From the NCBI RefSeq assembly GCF_014698035.1, contig NZ_JACJSF010000003.1:62001-126000 (forward strand): a stretch of 64,000 bases of DNA, read 5' to 3'. Of this stretch, positions 35,349 to 44,533 are shown piece by piece. Position 1 is the stretch's first letter; each line of letters opens with the position of its first letter. The DNA comes from Desmonostoc muscorum FACHB-395 (lineage in GTDB: Bacteria; Cyanobacteriota; Cyanobacteriia; Cyanobacteriales; Nostocaceae). The notes beneath the pieces were generated by a model. The model did no database searches, was not told where the DNA came from, and saw nothing but the letters and a program-made list of their open reading frames with translations. Both the position numbers and the translations under genes were made by a program.

Positions 35349-36230
35349 AATCAAGTTGATAAATTTACTTCAAATAATTTTGAATTTATTTACAATTAGG
35401 ATTACTTTCCAAGCCATAATTATTATTTTATTTCTTTTAAAACGAATCTGGTAGACAAAATTGAAGGCTATTTTAGAAGATTAGCCAGCAAGATTGTTTT
35501 TTTATTGTGTTGATTTTATTTTGGCGGCAAAACTCTCAACATTTGAGAATTTTTGTGCATTATGGACAATAAAATAAAATCTAGCACTTGTAGTCCAATG
35601 TAGTCAAATTTCTCACTGAAGAACTGTTGCAAAAATTACGAAACTTATCTACGTTCACTAGACTATCTTGAATAGTCTAGACTGGTGTGCCAAAATGCCA
35701 AAAGTTTAGATAAGTATTTGATAACTATCTGTGTCTGCTTAGTGCTGCTGATAAGCATCACGTCTACTTGTAATACTACTACGCATACGTAAGCATCAGG
35801 TCTATATCTGTCCTTTATATTACTTGAAATAGAGAGATATCCTTTTGGATTCTGACAGAACAAGTAGGGTGAAGTATTAAAAAATTAGTCAAAATAATCA
35901 TGAGAAATGAGAAACATCTGTATAATCCAAGACTGTAGCTCAATGTGCCTAGTCTAAAACGTAGCCAAAATTGTCTGTAGGAGTAGCCCATCGTAGAAAT
36001 TACAAATTTCTGTGATGATGAACATATCTTAAGGTACGGTTCCCCAGTCGAGAAATCCCCCCTGCGATCGCTGCCTATGCCAGATAAGACGCGGTAGATT
36101 GAATATGTAGCCTTTAAAAGTGAATGCTACAAAGCTTGCTTGTTACGGACTGGCGTTAGTGACATAACCGCAAAACTCCTACCAGCATGGAGATAAATCA
36201 TAAAAATTCTGTTTTCCAAGCGATTGTATT
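35349..36230. other. AT-rich spacer with a small hairpin
   Basis: About 880 bases between divergent genes. A hairpin with 9-bp arms CTAGACTAT (35658-35666) / ATAGTCTAG (35672-35680) is visible, as is one HIP1 site near 36066. No convincing ORF. Confidence 0.55.
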
Positions 36231-37214
36231 ATGCGTAAAAAACTACAACAAATCAGCAAACCACTGTTAAAAACCTTCTTAGCACTAGGACTGGTGTTAA
36301 CTTTGGTTCTTAGCCACGCCGATGGAGCATTAGCGGCCCGCAGTGGGGGTCGAATCGGTGGTGGCTCTTTTAGAGCGCCTTCCAGCCGCACCTATACACC
36401 GCGCACTTATGCACCTCCTGGCGGGGGCGGATACTATCCTGGTGGTGGGTTTGGTGGTGGTTTTGGCTTTCCCTTCCTACTTCCTTTCTGGGGTATTGGG
36501 GGAGGATTTGGTGGTCTATTTAGCATCTTAATTTTCTTTGCGATCGCTAATTTCTTATTGCAAACTTTCCGCCGTGTCTCTGGCGGTGAAACACCAGAAG
36601 CAGATTACAGCAGTAACTCTCCTGTTTCTGTAACTCGTTTGCAAGTAGGTTTGTTAGCTCAAGCCCGTGAATTGCAAAATGAACTCAACCACATTGCTGA
36701 AACTGCTGATACTAACACCCCAGAGGGAAGAGCAGAAATTCTGCAAGAAGCAAGCCTAGCTTTACTCCGCCATCCCGAATACTTTGTATATGCAGGTGGT
36801 GGCACTCAACAAGCCAGTTTAAATTCAGCTGAAAGTCAGTTTAATCGGCTGTCACTGGCAGAACGGAGCAAGTTTAGCGAAGAAACTCTTTCTAACGTCA
36901 ACAATCAGCTAAAAGCAGCCCTTGCCAAAGAAGCTTTACCCCAGGCTGGTGAACTAGACAACCCCACCCGCCTATTTACTGAAGGCCCTGGAGAATACAT
37001 TATCGTCACCTTGCTGGCGGCAACACTAGGCAAGTTTGATATCCCCACAGCGATTAACAGTGCTGATGATTTGCGTCAAGCTTTGCGCCAAATTGGTAGT
37101 ATCCCTAGCGAAAAACTTCTGGCAATTGAAGTACTTTGGACTCCACAAGCTGAAAATGATACGCTGACATCTGATGATGTACTGGCAAATTATCCTGATT
37201 TGAGACTTGTTTAA
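36231..37214 (+). CDS. DUF1517-family membrane protein
   Basis: 327 residues. An N-terminal signal-like segment (FLALGLVLTLVLSHADGALAA) is followed by a Gly/Tyr/Pro-rich stretch (about 38-85), one membrane helix (about 86-112, LLPFWGIGGGFGGLFSILIFFAIANFLLQT) and a soluble domain from about 130 with RLQVGLLAQARELQNELN and LLRHPEYFVYAGGG. This matches the DUF1517 family of cyanobacteria and plastids, whose role is poorly known. A rho-independent terminator lies about 90 bases after the stop. Confidence 0.85.
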   Translation: MRKKLQQISKPLLKTFLALGLVLTLVLSHADGALAARSGGRIGGGSFRAPSSRTYTPRTYAPPGGGGYYPGGGFGGGFGFPFLLPFWGIGGGFGGLFSILIFFAIANFLLQTFRRVSGGETPEADYSSNSPVSVTRLQVGLLAQARELQNELNHIAETADTNTPEGRAEILQEASLALLRHPEYFVYAGGGTQQASLNSAESQFNRLSLAERSKFSEETLSNVNNQLKAALAKEALPQAGELDNPTRLFTEGPGEYIIVTLLAATLGKFDIPTAINSADDLRQALRQIGSIPSEKLLAIEVLWTPQAENDTLTSDDVLANYPDLRLV

Positions 37215-37301
37215 TCTCTAAAAATTTCGCGCTTTACTGCCAATAAAGAACTTGGCATCTTGGCGAAACAAAGTAAGTTACTCTTTGAGTGCAATAACTA
37301 G

Positions 37302-37333
37302 AAAACCGTTTGTCAATAACAAGCGGTTTTTTG
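37302..37333 (+). terminator. Terminator after DUF1517 gene
   Basis: AAAACCGTTTGT and ACAAGCGGTTTT pair (one G-U) around CAATA, then the T run continues. Confidence 0.75.
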
Positions 37334-37551
37334 TATAACCTAGATATACCAAGAATTACGCACTGAGAACTAAAATATCGATCTACCCTAACTCCTTTGA
37401 AAAAAGGCTAAACTCTCAAAGCCTTCTTAAAACGGGGGTTGGGGGTTCTATTATGCGTAAGCCCTATATACTTAACTATCTTTTAGAAAAATTATTCTTA
37501 GCCAAGACTTTGCTAATATTATCAAAATGTTATACACGTAAAGCGTTTCTT

Positions 37552-37932
37552 ATGCCTAATGTTGAAGCCGACGAAAACCGAGAGCATCGCATTAAAACAG
37601 AGATCATTGTAGATGCTGAAGACAAAGAAGACCGAGCTATGGGTTGGTACTATTACCTCGAAGAGGCTCTAAATTTTCCCTTTATGGCTAAATGGACTAA
37701 GAAGGGACGTAAATCAGGCTCTACCGAGGAGAAAGAAGTGGAGGTGCTGGGAATGGCCCCAGATGATGAGTGTTTAAAAGATATGCTTGTCGAAGTGGCT
37801 TACATTAATGGTAAGGATGATGATGTATATTCTGCAAAGTTATCTGAAATAGCAGCCATTGACGCTGACAGCGAAACTCAAGAAGCGATCGCAGACTGGC
37901 TCTATTGGATTGCCAGAGGATACAAGTTTTAA
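37552..37932 (+). CDS. CcbP-like calcium-binding protein
   Basis: 126 residues from ATG 37552 (MPNVEADENREHRIKTEI); an in-frame frame extends 33 codons upstream but with no family-like sequence. Strongly acidic, with MGWYYYLEEALNFPFMAKW, VEVLGMAPDDECLKDMLVEV and a C-terminal EAIADWLYWIARGYKF. This pattern matches the PF11535-type calcium-binding family that includes CcbP of Anabaena, which buffers Ca2+ and restrains heterocyst formation. Orthology to CcbP itself is an inference. It converges on the acetyltransferase gene with only 3 bases between stops. Confidence 0.75.
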   Translation: MPNVEADENREHRIKTEIIVDAEDKEDRAMGWYYYLEEALNFPFMAKWTKKGRKSGSTEEKEVEVLGMAPDDECLKDMLVEVAYINGKDDDVYSAKLSEIAAIDADSETQEAIADWLYWIARGYKF

Positions 37933-37935
37933 ACT

Positions 37936-38496
37936 CTAGGATAAATATCGAATGACGCGGCAGGGATTACCAGCAGCGACAACATTCTCAGGTATATCTT
38001 TGACAACTACACTGCCAGCACCAATGGTTGTGTTATCGCCAATAGTGACACCTGGACAAATAATTGCACTGCCACCAATCCAGACATTGTTACCAATGCT
38101 AATTGGGGCAGCTAATTCTCTACCAGAAAGGCGAATTTCTGGCTCTACAGGATGATAAGCAGTATAAATTTGTACATAAGGAGCGCATAATACATTATCA
38201 CCAATGTGAACTGTATTACAGTCTAAAATTACACAGCCATAGTTCATAAACAATTTATTGCCAGCAAAAATATTACTACCATAGTCACAGTGAAAGGGCG
38301 GCACAATTGATACTTTGTCACCTATCTTTCCAAATAACTCTTGCAAAATTTGCTGCCGTTGATCTTGCTGTTCTTCAGTTGTAGAATTGTACCTTCGCAA
38401 CAGACGACTAGCTCGTTTATTTTCGGCAGCCAATTCTGGATCTTCCGCCAGATATAACTCGCCTGCGAGCATTTTCTGTTTTTCGGTTTTTTCCAT
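37936..38496 (-). CDS. maa: Maltose/galactoside O-acetyltransferase-type enzyme
   Basis: 186 residues from ATG 38496 (MEKTEKQKMLAGELY), a start that matches the Maa/LacA family; the frame is open 16 codons further upstream. N-terminal mac domain (MLAGELYLAEDPELAAENKR), then left-handed beta-helix hexapeptides (FAGNKLFMNYGCVILD, ISIGNNVWIGGSAIICPGVTIGDNTTIGAGSVVVKDIP given here in part) and catalytic-type His in YTAYHPVEPE. Transfers acetyl from acetyl-CoA to a sugar hydroxyl. Physiological acceptor unknown. Confidence 0.9.
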   Translation of the reverse strand: MEKTEKQKMLAGELYLAEDPELAAENKRASRLLRRYNSTTEEQQDQRQQILQELFGKIGDKVSIVPPFHCDYGSNIFAGNKLFMNYGCVILDCNTVHIGDNVLCAPYVQIYTAYHPVEPEIRLSGRELAAPISIGNNVWIGGSAIICPGVTIGDNTTIGAGSVVVKDIPENVVAAGNPCRVIRYLS

Positions 38497-38567
38497 AACA
38501 GGCTTATGGGACTTCTCGTTTGTATACGATAACCTTAGCAGCAACTAAATTAGCACATATTCTATCC

Positions 38568-39851
38568 TTAACTAAATATGGCATAAGTCGCTTTTCCCTG
38601 CCGTTTAGCTCGGTACATTGCAATATCAGCATCCCGTAGCAGAGTTGCAGGTTCCTCATAACTACTAAAATTCCAAGCAATACCAATACTAGCTGTAGTA
38701 GATAATTCACATCCATTCAGCTTAAGTGGCGATCGCAAGGATTCTTGAATCCGTTTGGCAACATTGGTAGCATCAGTAATGTCTTTAATATCCTCTAAAA
38801 GAACTGTAAACTCATCACCACCAAATCGGGCTACAGTATCACCACCACGTAAGCAGGACTCTAAACGTCTAGCGATCGCTACTAAAAACTCATCCCCTAT
38901 TCCATGCCCAAAGCGATCATTAATATCTTTGAAACCATCTAAATCCAAAAATAAAACTGCAAAATAATAATCGCTTCTGCGTTTGCTGCGCTCAATTGTT
39001 TGTCTGAGCCTGTCTAGAAATAAAACACGATTTGGTAATGCTGTTAGCCCATCATAAAACGCATTACGGATCAATTGTGCCTCTGTCTGCTTGCGTTTGG
39101 TGATATCTTGAAACACTAAAACTGCACCAGTGATATTACCATTGCGATCGCGGATGGGTGCAACTTTATCCCCAATCGCTATCTCTTTGCCATCTTTGGT
39201 AATCAGTATACAGTTTTCTGGAAAATCCAAAATTTCACCTGTTTTGATTACATCTGCGGCTAAATTTTCAATTTTTTCTCCTACATCTTTGTCAACTAAG
39301 TTAACTACTTCTACTAAATCTTTACCAAACGCTTCACTTTCCTTCCAACCCGTGATTATTTCTGCTGTGGGATTCATCATTTGAATACAACCATTAGCAT
39401 AAGTCACAATCACTGCACTGCTCATACTATTAATAATTGCTGCCAGCCTTTGTTTTTCTTCGTATAATATTTTTTTGCTTTGATGTTTGTATAGAGCCAT
39501 TTCAATCGCAAAATGTAAATCACTTTCAATAAATGGTTTGACTATGTAACTAAAAGGCTCACTTAGCTGGTTTTCATATAATGTTTTATATTCCGAATAC
39601 TCTGTTAAATATACTACAGGCACATGGAAGTGATTCTGGATGATGTCTGCTACGTTCACACCGTCAATTTCACCAGCTAGGCAGATATTAATTAATACTA
39701 AATGTGGATGAGTTTCTGCTACCTTTTTTATTGCTTCTTCACCAGACTTAGTAGTTTCTGATACGGAATAACCTAATTTTTGTAAACTTTTTCTAATATT
39801 TGAGGCTATGATTTTTTCATCCTCAACAACTAGGATTTTGCGGGCGAACAT
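38568..39851 (-). CDS. REC-PAS-GGDEF diguanylate cyclase with altered receiver
   Basis: 427 residues. Receiver 1-120 has the acidic pair (VVEDE), Thr83 and Lys105 (IVKPF), but Asn55 replaces the phospho-acceptor Asp (LVLINICLAG). PAS domain about 135-250 (AVIVTYANGCIQMMNPTAE; GAVLVFQDITKRK). GGDEF domain 265-427 with DGLTALPNR, LDLDGFKDIND, intact GGDEF (344-348) and the inhibitory RxxD site RGGD (335-338). It should make c-di-GMP, with product inhibition. Because of Asn55 the receiver is probably not phosphorylated and may be locked or regulated otherwise. No EAL domain. Confidence 0.9.
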   Translation of the reverse strand: MFARKILVVEDEKIIASNIRKSLQKLGYSVSETTKSGEEAIKKVAETHPHLVLINICLAGEIDGVNVADIIQNHFHVPVVYLTEYSEYKTLYENQLSEPFSYIVKPFIESDLHFAIEMALYKHQSKKILYEEKQRLAAIINSMSSAVIVTYANGCIQMMNPTAEIITGWKESEAFGKDLVEVVNLVDKDVGEKIENLAADVIKTGEILDFPENCILITKDGKEIAIGDKVAPIRDRNGNITGAVLVFQDITKRKQTEAQLIRNAFYDGLTALPNRVLFLDRLRQTIERSKRRSDYYFAVLFLDLDGFKDINDRFGHGIGDEFLVAIARRLESCLRGGDTVARFGGDEFTVLLEDIKDITDATNVAKRIQESLRSPLKLNGCELSTTASIGIAWNFSSYEEPATLLRDADIAMYRAKRQGKATYAIFS

Positions 39852-40764
39852 GGTAAAACAACCTGTTTGCTAGGGTTCAGATTTTTGTTGTCAGTGTCAA
39901 CTCAATAGAAAAGTTATTATTTTATCATAAACAATCTTTTACGACTCTGTAGTATTGCTTGATATAAATACTTAACTAATGAGCAAATAGCATCGTATTA
40001 TTAACCTCCAATAATTTCTGTGTTTGTCAAAGCTCACTATGATTAATGTATGCGGCTAATATCATGTCAGTAGCATAAGAATGTAAATTACCATATAATT
40101 AGCAGTAATCAAAAATTTATTTTCAACAATATACAAGCAATCATCGTCTTAAATAAAACAGACATTAAGTATAGTATTTATGTCAAAATTAATCAAGAAT
40201 AAAAGTTCATAAAATCACAGTCTACTACTTTCAAATAATTTGAAAAAATTAATATAGTATCTTGTATGTAATATGATAATATCCACTGATTATAATACTA
40301 CTAAAAATTAATCGTTATCTGGAATTAAAGAGTTTAATAAAACTTTGTCTACAAATAGTGTTTGTCTCAGTCGGGATGCAAATTATCGTCTGCAACTGTC
40401 TGATTACCAATTCTCTAAGGTTGTTCTAAAAAAAGGAGATTTTGCGCCTAGTTTTACCAAGTAATCTTGCTTTTGTGCAGTTTCACAAAGAATTGGTATG
40501 AAATTTTGAATTGTGAATGAAAGAGTATAAATTAAAATTATTTATTGGTTTTAGTTAATACTAAATCACAAATTGTTTTAACTGAAAATATGCATGTTAA
40601 ATGCTCATCAGCAAATAACATGATTTTTTAGTGTTTTTTGATAACGAGCAAGTGCTGGGGGCAATGGCAGGAAAGATTCTCTTTGTGAGATATTTCCGCG
40701 CTCCATAAAAACCCCCTGTTTTTGCTAGTTTATAGATATTGACAAAAAAAACACGTTTTGTGCT
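39852..40764. other. Long AT-rich spacer
   Basis: About 910 very AT-rich bases between two minus-strand genes. I see no ORF of note, no HIP1 site, no clear hairpin, only short A/T runs. Confidence 0.6.
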
Positions 40765-41133
40765 TTAGAGATTGGACTTACTTTTAGTAAGTTCAATGCT
40801 AATTTTGCCACCAAAATCTGGAATAGGTGCAGCAGGTTTGCTCAGAATTACTTGGACTTGTGTTACACGATCGCACTCTTGGAGAATAGAATCTGCGATC
40901 GTTGCTACCAATTTCTCCACCAAAGCAAACTTAGACGTTTTGACGAGATGTTGTATCAAGCTAATGACGCTGCGATAATCTAAAGTGTCTTCGATCGCGT
41001 CAGTCTTGGCCGCTGTGGAGATATCCAACCATAACCTCACATCCACCTCAAACCATTGTCCTAGCACTTGTTCTTCTCGTAAATACCCAGTGTAGCCATA
41101 GCAGCGAATTCCCGTTAAATGAATGCAGTCCAT
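40765..41133 (-). CDS. folB: Dihydroneopterin aldolase
   Basis: 122 residues, normal family length. MDCIHLTGIRCYGYTGYLREEQVLGQ (N-terminus; conserved G-x-x-G and Glu), DTLDYRSV and FALVEKLVATIAD (conserved Tyr and Glu), and the C-terminal KPAAPIPDFGG are diagnostic of FolB. It cleaves dihydroneopterin to 6-hydroxymethyl-dihydropterin in folate synthesis; cytoplasmic. Divergent from menD with a 160-base spacer. No other folate genes nearby. Confidence 0.94.
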   Translation of the reverse strand: MDCIHLTGIRCYGYTGYLREEQVLGQWFEVDVRLWLDISTAAKTDAIEDTLDYRSVISLIQHLVKTSKFALVEKLVATIADSILQECDRVTQVQVILSKPAAPIPDFGGKISIELTKSKSNL

Positions 41134-41293
41134 AAAAGTTTGAGAGCAAATTGGGCATTTTGTAGAAAGTGGAGCAAGAAAGTATCGAGGATCGGCTTCC
41201 CTCCCTTGGACTTCTTTTCACCAAACTTTCCCAGATGGATTTTAAATTAAATTTCCCTAAACAAAATCTAAAATTTCAGATTGTTTTATAGCT

Positions 41294-43048
41294 ATGTTTG
41301 ATTTAATGCCGATCGCCTTTAGGAATGTTAATCAACTTTGGGCTTACATTTTAACAGAGACCCTAAAGCGGTTGGGATTGACTTGTGCCATCATTTGTCC
41401 TGGATCACGCTCTACACCCTTAGCGATCGCCTTTGCTCAACAAGCACCTGAGATTGAAGCGATTTCCATTCTCGATGAACGTTCCGCAGCCTTTTTCGCT
41501 TTGGGACAAGCTCAAGCAACCGGTCGCCCTGTGGTACTAGTTTGTACCTCTGGTACAGCAGGAGCAAATTTTTATTCAGCAGTCATTGAAGCTTCATATA
41601 GTCGCGTACCACTGTTGGTATTAACCACTGATAGACCGCCAGAATTGCGAGATTGTCACTCTGGTCAAACTGTAGATCAATTGAGATTATATGGAACCTA
41701 CCCAAATTGGCAAACAGAGTTAGCCTTACCCTCTGCTGATCTGGGAATGCTAGCTTACCTGCGACAAACAGTAATTCATAGCTGGGAAAGAGCGCAAACT
41801 CCTACAAAGGGGCCAGTACATTTAAATATTCCCTTTCGCGATCCCTTAGCGCCTGTTCCTGATGGAATTGACTTGAGTTATTTACAGTCCCAGTTCCACC
41901 CAGAAGACTTCTTCGCAGGAATAGCAAACCCATTCCCTATTCCCCATTCCCCATTACCCATACCCAAAGAATGGAAAGAATGCGATCGCGGCATTATCAT
42001 TGCAGGTGTTGCCCAACCGTCACAACCAGAAGAGTATTGTAGAGCGATCGCGCAACTTTCCCAAACTCTCAAATGGCCAGTGCTAGCTGAGGGACTTTCC
42101 CCAGTCAGAAATTATGCCGAACTCAACCCCTATTTAATTTCCACCTATGACCTAATTTTGCGAAATCAGCAACTAGCAAAGCAGCTAGCACCCGAAATGG
42201 TGATTCAGGTGGGTGAAATGCCTACGAGTAAAGAACTGCGTAGCTGGATAGATGCAACCCAACCCCGACGCTGGGTAATTGACAAGAGCGATCAAAACCT
42301 CGATCCTTTGCATGGGAGGACGACGCATTTACGGATATCTGTAGAAGATATAAAAGCAGAGGAGAGAAATTTATCTTTATCCTCAGACTATTTGCAGCAA
42401 TGGTGTGATGCGGAAACTAAGGTTAGGTTAGCTGTTGACCAGACGATGGGGAAGATAGATGAAATAATTGAGAGTAAAGCAGCTTGGTTAATTTCTCAGA
42501 TTTTACCGCCAGGAACGCCTCTATTCATTGGCAACAGTATGCCTGTACGGGATGTAGAATATTTCTGGAAACCGAATAATTTAGGAGTGCGATCGCACTT
42601 TAACCGAGGTGCAAATGGCATCGATGGCACATTATCCACAGCTTTAGGAATTGCCCATCGCCAACAAAGTAGTGTGATGTTAACGGGAGATTTAGCTTTG
42701 TTGCATGACACCAATGGTTTTTTAATCCGCAATAAGTTTGTCGGACATCTCACAATTTTGTTAATCAATAACAATGGCGGTGGGATTTTTGAAATGTTAC
42801 CCATTGCCAAGTTTGACCCGCCATTTGAAGAGTTTTTTGGAACTCCCCAAGATATTGATTTTGCTCAGTTGTGCGCCACTTATAATGTTCAGCATGAATT
42901 GATTACTTCTTGGGAGCAGTTGCAGCAAAGATTAAACTCACTACCAACTAAGGGGATTAGAGTTTTGGAGTTGCAAACAAATCGGAAATTAGATGCTAAG
43001 TGGCGACAGGAGAATTTAAGAAACTTTGCCGCAGATATTGTAATTTAA
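41294..43048 (+). CDS. menD: MenD, SEPHCHC synthase
   Basis: 584-residue thiamine diphosphate enzyme. N-terminal ICPGSRSTPLAIAFA and LDERSAAFFALGQA, VLVCTSGTAGANFY, TDRPPELRDCHSGQTVDQ, and the C-terminal ThDP motif LTGDLALLHDTNGFL...INNNGGGIF are diagnostic. It condenses 2-oxoglutarate with isochorismate in the phylloquinone (vitamin K1) pathway used by photosystem I. Residues about 213-224 (IPHSPLPIP area) are encoded by CATTCCC-type heptamers and look like a species-specific insertion in a loop. menB lies 2.5 kb downstream. Confidence 0.96.
   Translation: MFDLMPIAFRNVNQLWAYILTETLKRLGLTCAIICPGSRSTPLAIAFAQQAPEIEAISILDERSAAFFALGQAQATGRPVVLVCTSGTAGANFYSAVIEASYSRVPLLVLTTDRPPELRDCHSGQTVDQLRLYGTYPNWQTELALPSADLGMLAYLRQTVIHSWERAQTPTKGPVHLNIPFRDPLAPVPDGIDLSYLQSQFHPEDFFAGIANPFPIPHSPLPIPKEWKECDRGIIIAGVAQPSQPEEYCRAIAQLSQTLKWPVLAEGLSPVRNYAELNPYLISTYDLILRNQQLAKQLAPEMVIQVGEMPTSKELRSWIDATQPRRWVIDKSDQNLDPLHGRTTHLRISVEDIKAEERNLSLSSDYLQQWCDAETKVRLAVDQTMGKIDEIIESKAAWLISQILPPGTPLFIGNSMPVRDVEYFWKPNNLGVRSHFNRGANGIDGTLSTALGIAHRQQSSVMLTGDLALLHDTNGFLIRNKFVGHLTILLINNNGGGIFEMLPIAKFDPPFEEFFGTPQDIDFAQLCATYNVQHELITSWEQLQQRLNSLPTKGIRVLELQTNRKLDAKWRQENLRNFAADIVI
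41931..41965 (+). repeat. Five tandem heptamers inside menD
   Basis: CATTCCC, TATTCCC, CATTCCC, CATTACC, CATACCC in direct succession, translated as PFPIPHSPLPIP. The same heptamers occur in intergenic DNA (for example 32868-32899 and 61690-61722). Confidence 0.9.
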
Positions 43049-43278
43049 CTATTCTGTTAGGTGCTTTGGAATCGCCAGATTGAATCTGCTGATTAAATAA
43101 AATACTTGTGGAATTAAAGTTAATAATTATTTACCAAAAGTATTTTAATTGCTAATAACGATAAGCAATCTGGATCAGTTATAGCTTCAACAAATGCCTT
43201 AGCTTAAATTTGCTGAATATTTTTTATTACTCTATGTAGTACATTAGAATAGTGCGCGTTCACAAGATTGTTTAAAAT

Positions 43279-44091
43279 ATGACAAATGAACTTCATCTTT
43301 ATTTTGATGACTCTGGTAGCCGTAATCCAGATTCAGAAGCAATACCGCGCCGTGATGGTATTGATTGCTTTGCTTTAGGCGGAATTTTAGTGGAGGAAGA
43401 GAATATAGAAAAGATTATAATAACGCATCGAGAATTCTGTAATAAATGGAATGTTGCTGAACCATTGCATTCTACTAAAATTCGTTCTCGACAGAAAGCT
43501 TTTGCTTGGTTAGGTAAGGAAGAGAATAAACAAAAATCTGAGGAGTTTTTAAGCGAGTTAGAAATGCTGATGCTCGATTTGCCGTTTACTATTATTGCAT
43601 GTGCTATCCACCGACCAGGTTACAATGCTCGTTATAAAAACAAGTACAATAACGATATTTGGATGATGTGTAAAACTGCTTTCACTATTTTAGCTGAACG
43701 CTCAGTAAAATATGCGATTTACAAAGAACGCAAGCTACGCATTTTTTTTGAGGAAAGTGGGAAAGATGCGGATAGAGCAATTCTAGAATATTCGAAAGAA
43801 CTTAAAACTCAAGGAATGTATTTTAACCCACATAGTTCAGCAGCTTATATGGGACTAACAGCAGAGAAATTTAAAATAAATTGGTTAGGAGAACCACAGC
43901 GTAGAACTAAAAAATCACCAATGATACAGCTTGCTGATCTAGTCTTGTATCCAATAATAAAAGGACGTTATGACGCAAGCTACCGAACTTATGAGTCCCT
44001 TAAAAGTAAGTTAAAACTTGTTGATTGCGTTCTAGAGCCGGACAAAATACCTCAGATGGGTATTAAATATAGCTGTTTTGACGACATATAA
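43279..44091 (+). CDS. DUF3800-domain protein
   Basis: 270 residues. N-terminal LHLYFDDSGSRNPDSEA and FALGGILVEEENIEK, central RIFFEESGKD and C-terminal SPMIQLADLVLYPIIKGRYD form the DUF3800 pattern: acidic residues at the ends of strands in an RNase H-like arrangement. The biochemical function of the family is not established; members often sit among defence or mobile genes. Here it separates menD from menB together with an Rpn-type gene. Its codon use and AT content are somewhat higher than menD/menB. No HIP1 octamer is visible in the gene, unlike menD, which may signal recent arrival. Confidence 0.85.
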   Translation: MTNELHLYFDDSGSRNPDSEAIPRRDGIDCFALGGILVEEENIEKIIITHREFCNKWNVAEPLHSTKIRSRQKAFAWLGKEENKQKSEEFLSELEMLMLDLPFTIIACAIHRPGYNARYKNKYNNDIWMMCKTAFTILAERSVKYAIYKERKLRIFFEESGKDADRAILEYSKELKTQGMYFNPHSSAAYMGLTAEKFKINWLGEPQRRTKKSPMIQLADLVLYPIIKGRYDASYRTYESLKSKLKLVDCVLEPDKIPQMGIKYSCFDDI

Positions 44092-44276
44092 AACTAAAGA
44101 CCCAGAATTTTTCCGAGTCTTTAAAATTTCGGCTTTCATACGAAAACCCCGGGGCGTTGCCCAATAAACGAATAATAAGGCCATTTAAAATTAAGTGCAA
44201 GCTAAACTAGCCTTGTTTATTAAAACTTTAAATTTTAGTTCAGCGTCTCTGTGTAAAGTTTCCCCTTTTAATTGAT

Positions 44277-44481
44277 CTTATAGCTACCCTTCCAAATCCG
44301 CGATCGCAATCTCAATTCCAATAACGCCAAAGCTAGCGCTTACAAAGTTCTTCAGCGATTTCACCAAATAGTCGTTTTAAAAGTCACAGGACGAGCGATC
44401 GCACTTTTTCTTCCACTGCTTCTGATATATCCGCGTGTCTGCAAATACTTCTTAACTTCGGGAAACTTTATTTGTATCCAT
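44277..44481 (-). pseudogene. Decayed 3' remnant of an Rpn-family gene
   Basis: Read on the minus strand in shifting frames, this spacer gives pieces resembling the C-terminal domain of the neighbouring Rpn protein: ADISEAVEEKVRSL (about 44395-44435), RLFGEIAEEL (about 44355-44385) and ALALALLELRLRSRIWKG (about 44280-44340). The order matches the end of the gene at 44534, where the corresponding text is LSVEQLEALGDALLDF...LERWLQG. Stops and frameshifts interrupt it, so it is not functional. The rest of 44092-44276 shows nothing clear. Confidence 0.4.
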
Positions 44482-44533
44482 AATTATTTTACGGAGTGCG
44501 ATCGCCCTCCTCCTCTGCGCCTCCAGGTAAAAC

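Noticed and set aside
37453-37551. 33-codon N-terminal extension of the CcbP-like protein
   Set aside because: Sequence before MPNVEAD is not family-like, and MPNVEAD is a natural start.
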